Source of the DNA: Flavobacteriales bacterium UBA4422
GTDB taxonomy: Bacteria; Bacteroidota; Bacteroidia; Flavobacteriales_G; Salibacteraceae
Reading direction: 5' to 3'
NCBI GenBank assembly: GCA_002389645.1
Contig: DGQE01000018.1
Span: forward strand, 1 to 64,000
Length of the DNA stretch: 64,000 nucleotides
Of the stretch, positions 1-6,228 are shown one piece after another. Positions within the stretch are counted from its first letter, which is position 1. Each line of letters opens with the position of its first letter. A program made the position numbers and the translations under genes. The notes beneath the pieces were generated by a model, which did not search any database, was not told where the DNA came from, and saw only the letters and a list, made by a program, of their open reading frames with translations.

Positions 1-435
1 TTTATGTGCTACACAGGGCTGAGATTTTCGGATATGCAGAATTTAAAAATTAAGAACATAAGAAGTGATTACACAATGCAGGGTAGAGTTTTGGATTTTA
101 ATCAAGTGAAAGACTCATAAGTCATCGTTCCTTTGACTCCGAAGGCAGAGTATGTTTTGAGTTTAATTGCGAATACATCAGGAGAATATGTATTTCCTAG
201 AATTTCAAATCAAGTATTTAATAAAGCATTAAAGTTATTGTCAGACGAGGCTGGTTTTCAAAAGAATATTACGTCCCACGTTGCAAGACATACTGCGGCT
301 ACGACCTTGGTTCGATCTGGTGTGTCACTTGATGTCGTGGCTAAGATTTTGGGTCATTCTGATACTGCTATCACACTAATTTATGCTAAGTATGAGGAAA
401 CCGTTTTAATAAATGCAATGAAAAGAGTGATCTAA
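1..435 (+). pseudogene. Tyrosine recombinase (phage-integrase family), C-terminal half, broken by an in-frame stop
   Basis: The frame is open from base 1 and reads a typical catalytic domain. Its first box holds the arginine (TGLRFSD, codon at 22-24), followed by a lysine/beta-hairpin region ending in VIVPL, then HVARHT, LGHSD and the final tyrosine in LIYAKYE. A TAA at 118-120 interrupts the frame between KDS and VIVPL, exactly where the family has continuous sequence. The piece from the TTG at 133 alone would lack the catalytic arginine. The N-terminal SAM-like DNA-binding domain lies outside the window or is lost. The sequence resembles Bacteroidota transposon-type integrases more than IntI integron integrases. 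A sequencing error at the stop is the alternative explanation. Confidence 0.75.
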
Positions 436-635
436 TTACCAAAAAATATCTCGAAATTATTCCATATATTTTTATTTATATTAATAATGCAAAGCATAAC
501 GTTTGATTATGAAATAGTTTTTGAGAATGAGAAGGTGGCGAATGGGCGTAGGTTCAAAAAAATCGTTACGTGATTTTAGTCAACCACTCAATAGTCAAAT
601 GGGATAATTAGAAGGTTAGGCCATTCTAATGATGA

Positions 636-2195
636 CTATAACGCGTAGATGTCAATGTTTTTATACTGACCTACTTTATTTGAAGTGAATGATTCGATGC
701 CTGGAATGGCATAGGTGGTCGTATCAGAAATGAACAAGTATTTTGCTCCTTGGTCGATTTTTTCTTGCAATCGAGTCATGTCATTGTATATTCCATAATT
801 CGTCCACCCTTTGTGGTTCATTAGGTATAAACTTGTGTTGATATGATCGTCTGAAAGGCTAATTACCCTTTCGTTTGGACGAACACCAATGGCCTCCAAA
901 TAGGGCTCAATTTCTGTAAACGCCCTCAAGTTATGAGTGTAATTTGCATTCGTCCAGCCATCTGGATTGTATCGGCCAATCATTCTTCTTCTGGCGAAAT
1001 CTACATTGTGAATGAGAAATGCAATGGCAAGAACTTTAAGTATTATGGATGAAAACGAACTGCTAAACTGGGTCTTCAAAACATCGAAAAAAGTTAGCAA
1101 GACAATAGGAACCAGAATAAATAAATTGACGGTATAATAGTCGTGATCTTTCAGCGGGTTAAAAAAGAGCACAACATAAGCGCAAAAGCCCGCTGATGCA
1201 ATGAGGGTGAGGTAAAGGGCAGCCTTATTTGCACGTTTGAAAAACACAATTATAAAACTAAAAGTGAGTAGGAGTAATATCTGCGTTTCAAGCCTGAAAT
1301 ATGACCATTGCATATGATCTCCAATGGCGCTTAGTGTTGTCTGAATGGCTGAACTATCCATTTCCCAAATGGGAAGAATACCAATTAAAAAATTACCCGA
1401 GTTGAATTGGGCATTATAAAAGCTAGCATATGAATACCAGGCATATTGTATTAGTAAAACCCCGGCAAATACAGCTGCTTGTTTAAGTGGTTGATGAAAC
1501 ACCTTCCTGTCTGAACGCAATGTAACATTGACCAATTCAAGAGCAAATAATCCGATGATTGCCGCAAAACTCAATAGGGCCGATACTTTGAGCAGTCCAG
1601 CAATTGTGTAGAAGAGTGCAGACCAATAAAGAAACTTGTTTGATCCAGATTGCTCAAACCGAAAGAAGAAATAGAGTCCGACCATTGCTAATGACAATGC
1701 TGGTATATCCATTAAAAAATTATTGGCGTAATAAACAAGAGTCGGAGAGGTGAAAAGCAACAACGAACAAATCATTGCCCAAATCGAGTCTTTTAGTTTG
1801 TTTTCAAAAAGCTTAAAAACTGAAAACAGACCGATAAAGTAAATGAGCAAAACAAGCATTCGATAGATGAATTCATGATGCCCAAACACCTTCCAAAGTG
1901 AGGCAACAGAGTAATAGATCAATGGGCATTCGCTGATAGTTTTGCCAGTTCCATCAGCTCCTAAGTAATGCACGCTAGGTTGTAGAAAGGGGTTGTTGTC
2001 TTGATAATAATTCATTGTGATGGACAAGCAGTCACACTGGCGCCATTGATGAATACTTTGCGTAGGTCTGAAGAGTACATCCTGATAATCGTAAGTGAAG
2101 GAGGTGATAATCAAACAGATTGAAAACACCCACCACGAATGTTTGGGAAAGAAGCTGTTTGCCTTGATAACTGTGATGAGGTTTTTCACTGACAT
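636..2195 (-). CDS. Multi-pass membrane glycosyltransferase, GT39/ArnT-like
   Basis: A protein of about 519 residues with many hydrophobic segments. An early loop reads HQWRQCDCLSI, then SECPLIYY, followed by repeated membrane helices and a soluble C-terminal part, the layout of PMT/ArnT-type lipid-linked-sugar transferases. It probably moves a sugar from a polyprenyl-phosphate donor to a surface acceptor. The exact substrate is not readable. The frame extends to a TTG at 2204, but ATG at 2195 (MSVKNL) is the more natural start. It stands alone between the recombinase relic and the cassette array, on the same strand as the cassette genes. A 200-bp gap downstream (436-635) shows no gene. Confidence 0.7.
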   Translation of the reverse strand: MSVKNLITVIKANSFFPKHSWWVFSICLIITSFTYDYQDVLFRPTQSIHQWRQCDCLSITMNYYQDNNPFLQPSVHYLGADGTGKTISECPLIYYSVASLWKVFGHHEFIYRMLVLLIYFIGLFSVFKLFENKLKDSIWAMICSLLLFTSPTLVYYANNFLMDIPALSLAMVGLYFFFRFEQSGSNKFLYWSALFYTIAGLLKVSALLSFAAIIGLFALELVNVTLRSDRKVFHQPLKQAAVFAGVLLIQYAWYSYASFYNAQFNSGNFLIGILPIWEMDSSAIQTTLSAIGDHMQWSYFRLETQILLLLTFSFIIVFFKRANKAALYLTLIASAGFCAYVVLFFNPLKDHDYYTVNLFILVPIVLLTFFDVLKTQFSSSFSSIILKVLAIAFLIHNVDFARRRMIGRYNPDGWTNANYTHNLRAFTEIEPYLEAIGVRPNERVISLSDDHINTSLYLMNHKGWTNYGIYNDMTRLQEKIDQGAKYLFISDTTTYAIPGIESFTSNKVGQYKNIDIYAL

Positions 2196-2323
2196 TGATG
2201 CCAAAAATAAGGTGTCGTTTGATGTATTTAGCAGCTCTCAAAAATGAAAGCACCTTAAAGACTAAAAACCCTTAACCAACCAAAAAATAGTAGACTAAGA
2301 CTGCATGTGTTTTTCACATGTTC

Positions 2324-2381
2324 GCCCACGGATTGTATAGCGCGTATCCCGAAGGGTATGTTTTTATGGCGGTTGTTGGGC
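2324..2381 (-). repeat. attC-like recombination site A (3' site of the mazEF cassette)
   Basis: Read on the minus strand it begins GCCCAACAAC and ends near ATACAATCCGTGGGC, so it has an inverse core (RYYYAAC) and a slightly degenerate core (GTGGGC for GTTRRRY). The inverse core is complementary to the core GTTGGGC that opens the same cassette at 3033-3027, as expected for an integron cassette. The internal arms pair less well than in the other three sites, so this is the most degenerate member. The toxin gene stops ten bases before it. Confidence 0.55.
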
Positions 2382-2390
2382 ACCGTTTTT

Positions 2391-2714
2391 TTAATTCACG
2401 TATGTTTCTTGTATAACAGATTTGCACTTTTCAATTTCGTCTTTAGATATTTTTCCGAGAGACTTAATCACTCTACTTTTGTCTATAGTTCTTATTTGAT
2501 CCATTGCCGCAGCTCCAATTTTGTTGTTATGATTAATTACAACTCTTGTCGGGTAGCTTTTCTTAGCTGTTGTCATTGGTGCAACCACAAAAGTTCTTAA
2601 ATACTTATTCATCTCGTTAGGAGAAATTACGAGACATGGTCTTGTTTTTTTAATCTGACTTCCTTTGGTAGGGTCAAGGTTAACAAGGATAATGTCGTAT
2701 TGCTTTATGTCCAT
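2391..2714 (-). CDS. mazF: MazF/PemK-family toxin (putative mRNA endoribonuclease)
   Basis: A 107-residue protein of normal family length. The N-terminal block YDIILVNLDPTKGSQ leads into KKTRPCLVISPNEMN, the strongest family signature, followed by VVAPMTTAK and a MDQIRTIDKSRV block typical of the PemK/MazF fold. It should cut single-stranded RNA at a short motif when free of its antitoxin. Its start overlaps the end of the antitoxin gene by ten bases, so the two are translationally coupled. It ends ten bases before attC-like site A and, unlike the other cassette genes here, does not use that site for its stop codon. The cleavage sequence cannot be told from this. Confidence 0.88.
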   Translation of the reverse strand: MDIKQYDIILVNLDPTKGSQIKKTRPCLVISPNEMNKYLRTFVVAPMTTAKKSYPTRVVINHNNKIGAAAMDQIRTIDKSRVIKSLGKISKDEIEKCKSVIQETYVN

Positions 2715-2950
2715 TCTTCAAAGTTTTCATCTTCGAAAACATCATCCATTAAAAGATGGTCGTCTTGATGATCGTGCATTTGTTTAAATGCTTTTTCCCA
2801 TCCTTTTCTAGGCTGTGATGCAGGTTTTAAGATGATATATCCTTTTTCAAGGATCAACTCCACAGTGTCTTTGATGTTGTATCGGGTCAGAATATCCTTT
2901 GAGAGTCTGAGTCCTTTTGAGTTTCCGATTTTAATAACTGAGATTTCCAT
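2705..2950 (-). CDS. mazE: AbrB/MazE-family antitoxin
   Basis: An 81-residue protein. The N-terminal 45 residues (MEISVIKIGNSKGLRLSK, then a hydrophobic strand and EKGYIILKP) match the swapped-hairpin AbrB/MazE DNA-binding domain. The acidic tail (DDHLLMDDVFEDENFEEW) is the expected toxin-binding segment. It lies upstream of and overlaps the toxin. A TAACTTTG box, read on the minus strand, and an inverted repeat sit 20-47 bases upstream of its ATG, which fits autoregulation. Family membership is secure from sequence; autoregulation is inferred. Confidence 0.86.
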   Translation of the reverse strand: MEISVIKIGNSKGLRLSKDILTRYNIKDTVELILEKGYIILKPASQPRKGWEKAFKQMHDHQDDHLLMDDVFEDENFEEWT

Positions 2951-2969
2951 GACTTTATAGATGTAATTA

Positions 2970-2997
2970 CAAAGTTATTACAAAAGTTCAAACTTTG
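2970..2997 (-). promoter_or_regulatory. Putative promoter -7 box and operator of the toxin-antitoxin pair
   Basis: On the minus strand TAACTTTG (2977-2970) fits the Bacteroidota TAnnTTTG box and lies 20 bases before the antitoxin ATG. The same box is one arm of an inverted repeat CAAAGTT-N14-AACTTTG (2970-2997), a plausible MazE operator. No well-spaced TTG element is visible. Confidence 0.4.
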
Positions 2998-3026
2998 ATG
3001 ATCTCTTCTTTTTATCTATAAATGGT

Positions 3027-3151
3027 GCCCAACGGTCTGTATATGAAAAGTAGGCAGTTTTGATACACTTCACTTAATTACAAACTTACAAACGAGACAA
3101 AACGCTTAGTTTTTCTACTAATCCGCCTATTTTTTATATACATTGTTATAT
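3027..3151 (-). repeat. attC-like recombination site B
   Basis: A 125-bp imperfect palindrome. On the minus strand it opens ATATAACAATGTATAT and closes ATACAGACCGTTGGGC. The arms contain the pairing blocks GTATAT and TAGGC, with mismatched or extra bases on one side (AAAAATAGGCGG against AAAAGTAGGCAG), like the extrahelical bases of attC. The open centre is AT-rich. Outer heptamers are GTTATAT (3145-3151) and GCCCAAC (3027-3033), each matching the far end of the neighbouring cassette. The stop codon of the DUF3050 gene lies inside it. Confidence 0.65.
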
Positions 3152-3949
3152 GCTGGCTTTTCACGTTGAACTAAATCTGTAATAGCATTCCAAAGTTCAA
3201 TTCGTTTTTCTAATGATTGTTTTGCTACAATTAATGTTTCGTTCCATTTTTGTTTGTCATCTTTACATAATTCCTTTATCATTTCTAGGGATAATGGCCC
3301 GTGTTCATCTCCATCAAGTTCAATATGACGTTCGAGATAATAATTTATTTTACTGTAAAGTTTGTTTTCAGAATCGCAATTTTCAAGTATTTCAATAAAC
3401 ATATCAGGAATAACATCTTCCCTACCAAAAGTAAATGCAGAAGCTATAAGGTGGGGCTTATTTGCCTCAATAATTGAAAATGAAAATTTTACAAAATCAG
3501 CGACTCTTTTATCAATATTAACTTCATTTAGAGAATATTCAACCGAATTACCTAATTCAATGAGCTTAATAAAATTGTTGATTTCATTGGTATTTGCATT
3601 TACTTGTAGCATTGCATCCAAATACATTTCGAAATGGCTTTTCGGTTTTCCTAATTCATTAGTATCACTTTCTTCTCCGTGAACAATTTCGTTTATAAAT
3701 CTTGAAAGTATAGGGTTTTTGGGTGGTATCCAAGGTGTTTGAACATTAGTGAAATTTATTTGAAGCTTTTTTAAGAGTGACATAAAATCCCAAACTGCAA
3801 ATACGTGACTTTCCATAAAAATTTTTATGTCATTAATACTTGCCAAATTTTTGTAAAGCTTATGGTTTTTTAATTGATTTCTTAATTCGGAAATCTCATT
3901 TTCAATATATTCTATTTCATTCATATCTTGTTTTTTTGCTTGTATATAA
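3033..3949 (-). mobile_element. Integron-like gene cassette carrying a DUF3050 gene
   Basis: On the minus strand it runs from the core GTTATAT at 3950-3944 to site B. Its inverse core at 3151-3145 (ATATAAC read on minus) is the exact complement of its opening core. That self-match is the diagnostic property of integron cassettes, and here it uses a heptamer departing from the GTTRRRY consensus. One gene is present, in cassette orientation, with 20 bases of leader and its stop within attC. Confidence 0.6.
3127..3924 (-). CDS. DUF3050 family protein (heme-oxygenase-like fold), cassette-borne
   Basis: A 265-residue protein. The block LYKNLASINDIKIFMESHVFAVWDFMSLL, then TPWIPP, INEIVHGEESD and SHFEMYLDAM, and later GREDVIPDMF and RHIELDGDEHGP are the recognisable DUF3050 pattern. 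The family has a helical heme-oxygenase/TenA-like fold, and the conserved His/Glu residues (ESH, EE, RHIELDGDEH) could bind metal. The function is not established. The last residues, NNVYKK and the stop, are encoded by attC-like site B; the neighbouring unrelated cassette gene has the identical ending. There is no clear promoter in its short leader. Confidence 0.82.
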   Translation of the reverse strand: MNEIEYIENEISELRNQLKNHKLYKNLASINDIKIFMESHVFAVWDFMSLLKKLQINFTNVQTPWIPPKNPILSRFINEIVHGEESDTNELGKPKSHFEMYLDAMLQVNANTNEINNFIKLIELGNSVEYSLNEVNIDKRVADFVKFSFSIIEANKPHLIASAFTFGREDVIPDMFIEILENCDSENKLYSKINYYLERHIELDGDEHGPLSLEMIKELCKDDKQKWNETLIVAKQSLEKRIELWNAITDLVQREKPAYNNVYKK

Positions 3950-4074
3950 CGGTCAAGTATAAACGCAGTAGCGGATTTTATGTGCTAACTTTTCAACTTG
4001 TAACAGTCCTTTGATTTATTCATTTTATTTCAATTAAGCGATTAAACCGCTATTTTTTATATACGTTGTTAGGC
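3944..4074 (-). repeat. attC-like recombination site C
   Basis: A 131-bp imperfect palindrome. On the minus strand it begins GCCTAACAACGTATAT and ends TATACTTGACCGTTATAT. The pairing blocks are GTATA and TAGCGG/CCGCTA with unpaired bases in one arm, and the centre is long and AT-rich. Its left arm shares AACAAYGTATAT plus AAAAAATAG with site B and its right arm shares GACCGTT, but the interiors differ. Outer heptamers are GTTAGGC (4068-4074) and ATATAAC (3944-3950). The stop of the upstream membrane-protein gene lies inside it at 4050. Confidence 0.65.
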
Positions 4075-4976
4075 AAAGTACTTTTTTCATATTGGTTATG
4101 AACTAAAATGATTAATAGCCCAAAAAGAATAGCAGCAACAATTAGAATTGTGCTTATTAGTCCTGAAACCCCGAAAGAGAGTCTGATAAGAATTGTGGAA
4201 ACAACAAATCCTGAATTCCTTATAATCTTGTGAAATTTATCTGTATAGAAGAAAGAAACTAGTAATAGTACAACATCTACTAGAATTAAGACGGTAAAGA
4301 ATTCATCAAAAAATAAGTTATTAATCTCATTAAGCGGAGGTAGCTTATTTTCTGAAAAAGATATTTCAAGGGACCAATTTATAAATGTAATTAAAGCCAA
4401 AATAAAAAAGAGTGGAACTAGAATAGTAGCAATTATTTTCTTTCTTTTTATAAATCTTTGAATTTTGGAATCGATTGTATCCTCTATAATTGAAAATCGT
4501 TTACCTTGTTTTTGAAAATGAAATATCAAGTAAAATAAAATCAGTGAAGCTAATATATCATAAGTAAATTGGAGATCGCCTTTAATTTCGAACCAATTAG
4601 CTGTCAGTTCTAAGGAAGAAAGATCTTTAAACAGTTTTCGGATTATTATGAGGGTTATGATTTCATATTGTTTTGTAATGTAGGTTGTAAAGGATTTTGG
4701 CAAATAGTATATCAAAAGGTAGACTTCATAGATCAATATGAAAGAGAAAGGAGTATAAATCGCTGATATCGGATTTTTGAACAAATCGGACTCGGAGAAT
4801 AATTGTAGAATCTCAAATTCAGACAGGTATATCAATATCAGGTGTGCAAAAAAACTGAATAGAGCGATGTATAAGATTAATTTTTCAATTCGCCTTTTTG
4901 TTCTTTCGGAAAGAAATATATCATGTAGTTTATCGAATAACATTCAGTTTTAATTATAAGGATTTATTTTGCCTAA
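3950..4976 (-). mobile_element. Integron-like gene cassette carrying a membrane-protein gene
   Basis: On the minus strand it runs from the core ATTAGGC (4977-4971, one mismatch to GTTRRRY) to site C, whose inverse core GCCTAAC complements GTTAGGC. The one-base mismatch between the two ends suggests drift or an inactive site. It carries a single gene with 28 bases of leader and a stop codon within attC. Confidence 0.55.
4050..4943 (-). CDS. Multi-pass membrane protein of unknown function, cassette-borne
   Basis: A 297-residue protein, very rich in Leu, Ile and Phe, with about six or seven hydrophobic segments separated by short charged loops (for example QKQGKRFSIIEDTIDSKIQ and FIKRKKI). I do not recognise the family. 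There is no signal peptide and no enzymatic motif. The base composition is AT-rich, like the neighbouring cassette gene. The C-terminus PNNVYKK and stop are supplied by attC-like site C. The final helix and the tail suggest the protein ends in a short soluble segment. A channel or transporter is possible, but nothing in the sequence decides it. Confidence 0.6.
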   Translation of the reverse strand: MLFDKLHDIFLSERTKRRIEKLILYIALFSFFAHLILIYLSEFEILQLFSESDLFKNPISAIYTPFSFILIYEVYLLIYYLPKSFTTYITKQYEIITLIIIRKLFKDLSSLELTANWFEIKGDLQFTYDILASLILFYLIFHFQKQGKRFSIIEDTIDSKIQRFIKRKKIIATILVPLFFILALITFINWSLEISFSENKLPPLNEINNLFFDEFFTVLILVDVVLLLVSFFYTDKFHKIIRNSGFVVSTILIRLSFGVSGLISTILIVAAILFGLLIILVHNQYEKSTLPNNVYKK

Positions 4977-5022
4977 TGTTTAGTATAAAATGCGTTTTAA
5001 TGCATTTTATACATTGTTGGGT
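4971..5022 (-). repeat. attC-like recombination site D (short)
   Basis: A 52-bp palindrome. The stem is GTATAAAATGC paired with GCATTTTATAC around a six-base loop, flanked by GCCTAAT (4971-4977) and GTTGGGT (5016-5022). On the minus strand it starts ACCCAACAATGTATAA, so it shares AACAAYGTATA with sites B and C. It is the shortest and best-paired of the four and forms the right edge of the recognisable array. Confidence 0.6.
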
Positions 5023-5150
5023 GTAGTTTTATAATTTTCTAATAATTTATCTAAGCTGATATAAATACCTCTTTCTTCCAAACTAGAGGAACGTAGAGCG
5101 TAGAATTTAACTATCAAACCTTCTTGGATTGATACTTCTGATTTTAACTT
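5007..5150 (-). pseudogene. Truncated fourth cassette: 3' remnant of an unidentified gene
   Basis: An open stretch of 47 codons on the minus strand, preceded by an in-frame stop at 5151-5153 and without an ATG. It reads through LEERGIYISLDKLLENYKTT and ends PNNV with its TAA inside site D, so its tail is again taken from the recombination site. No matching ACCCAAC-type core is found to the right, so the 5' part of this cassette seems deleted. The rest of 5151-5223 shows nothing recognisable. Confidence 0.4.
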
Positions 5151-5223
5151 CTAATTGACTTGAATTAGCCTCCATAGCCTCACAAACATATAGCAGAGGA
5201 AAGCCAATACCAATTGTATGCAT

Positions 5224-5256
5224 AAAAAAAAGCCCATCTGAAAAGATGGGCTTTTT
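5224..5256 (-). terminator. Rho-independent terminator of the type IX cargo gene
   Basis: AAAGCCCATCT-GAAA-AGATGGGCTTT is a perfect stem with A and T runs on both sides, 24 bases downstream of the stop of the minus-strand gene at 5280. It could act in both directions and separates that gene from the cassette array. Confidence 0.85.
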
Positions 5257-5279
5257 CATTTTCTTTTTAGCGCAAAGAA

Positions 5280-6077
5280 TTAGTCAATCACTTGCATGCG
5301 CTTGCTGTCAATCATAGTACCATTCTCCCACAAAGAGTAGAAGTAAATGCCAGACTCAAGCTCGCCATTCATTCTGTATTGACCGGTCTTGTCATTCAGC
5401 GTTACTTGCTTCACCAATTTACCTGTCAAATCATGAAACTTTAATGTTCCCATTGAAGTAGCCAATTGATAATTAATCAATGTAAAGTCTCTGGCTGGGT
5501 TAGGTGCGTTTTGAGAAATGCTGCTAGCAAATGCAGTAGACACATATTCCAAACCAAGTGGAACGTATACTCCACCAAACAATTCAAACGTATCACCATC
5601 CACAACAATTACTGGCACACCGTTTACAAAACCTTCAATGGTGTCATTTCCAGCAGCTGCTTCAGTAGTTACATGAAAGTTGCTGCATATAACCGTGTTT
5701 GCCGAGTCATTTAAATCAAACACACAAAACTCACTTACACCCGCACCAGAATCAGTCTTAGCATAAATGTGGTGGAAAATTTCTGATTCACCATTCGCTT
5801 CAACAACTATGTCGTTAAAACGCTTGGTGGTTGGCCAGCAAATCAAAACCCCTTCGCATATGTAATCCTCCCAGCTTTCTTCGCCAGTAAAATCTGCGGT
5901 CATACGCCATCTTAGGTTCAAATCGTTACCAGTATTATTTACAATGTTGATGTCAACATTAACGTCAGAACCCACGGTAGTGTTAATGGCTGTGTCGCTT
6001 AAAATATCAAATGAAAAGTCTTGAGAGAATCCCAAAACTGGCAATATCATTAGTGTTAAAATGTATAATTTCTTCAT
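5280..6077 (-). CDS. Secreted protein with type IX C-terminal sorting domain
   Basis: 265 residues. A signal peptide (MKKLYILTLMILPVLGFSQ) is followed by a beta-rich domain with paired cysteines (YICEGVLICW, FCVFDL, VICSNF) resembling an Ig-like fold. From about residue 187 comes a type A sorting domain: NAPNPARD, then LKFHDLTGKLVKQ, and ELESGIYFYSLWENG near the end. It should cross the outer membrane through the type IX system whose porU, porV and gldJ genes lie further along this window. The binding or enzymatic role is unknown. It is monocistronic, with its own terminator, and divergent from paaC. Confidence 0.8.
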   Translation of the reverse strand: MKKLYILTLMILPVLGFSQDFSFDILSDTAINTTVGSDVNVDINIVNNTGNDLNLRWRMTADFTGEESWEDYICEGVLICWPTTKRFNDIVVEANGESEIFHHIYAKTDSGAGVSEFCVFDLNDSANTVICSNFHVTTEAAAGNDTIEGFVNGVPVIVVDGDTFELFGGVYVPLGLEYVSTAFASSISQNAPNPARDFTLINYQLATSMGTLKFHDLTGKLVKQVTLNDKTGQYRMNGELESGIYFYSLWENGTMIDSKRMQVID

Positions 6078-6195
6078 AAAATTCTTCGTTTATCTTACGA
6101 ATTTAAGGCACGAAGTCGATTTCTCTAATCAAAATGCCTCGATTCTTGTTTGTTTAACTATAATTCACGAATTCAAAAAACAGAATAGTAAATCT

Positions 6196-6203
6196 TACTT
6201 TTG
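6196..6203 (+). promoter_or_regulatory. Putative promoter -7 box for the paa cluster
   Basis: TACTTTTG matches the Bacteroidota TAnnTTTG element and lies 25 bases before the paaC ATG. No well-placed TTG element is visible upstream. Confidence 0.4.
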
Positions 6204-6228
6204 AAAGCGCTGAGAAAAAATAGAAACT

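Larger units (their letters stand above)
2329..3032 (-). mobile_element. Integron-like gene cassette carrying a MazEF-type toxin-antitoxin pair
   Basis: Bounded on the minus strand by G^TTGGGC at the upstream site and by the core of site A downstream. Its own inverse core GCCCAAC is the exact complement of its opening core. It carries the antitoxin then the toxin in the orientation of the cassette, with attC at the 3' end, the standard cassette layout. It also has a promoter-like box and inverted repeat upstream of the antitoxin; toxin-antitoxin cassettes in known integrons likewise tend to carry their own promoter. Confidence 0.6.

Noticed and set aside
487..621. Possible fifth, degenerate attC-like site: GCATAACGTTTGATTATG at 491 resembles the opening of site B, and GTTAGGC occurs at 615-621
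   Set aside because: The two sides do not pair with each other, the heptamers do not match those of a neighbouring cassette, and the 27-codon frame at 487-573 is too short to support a gene.
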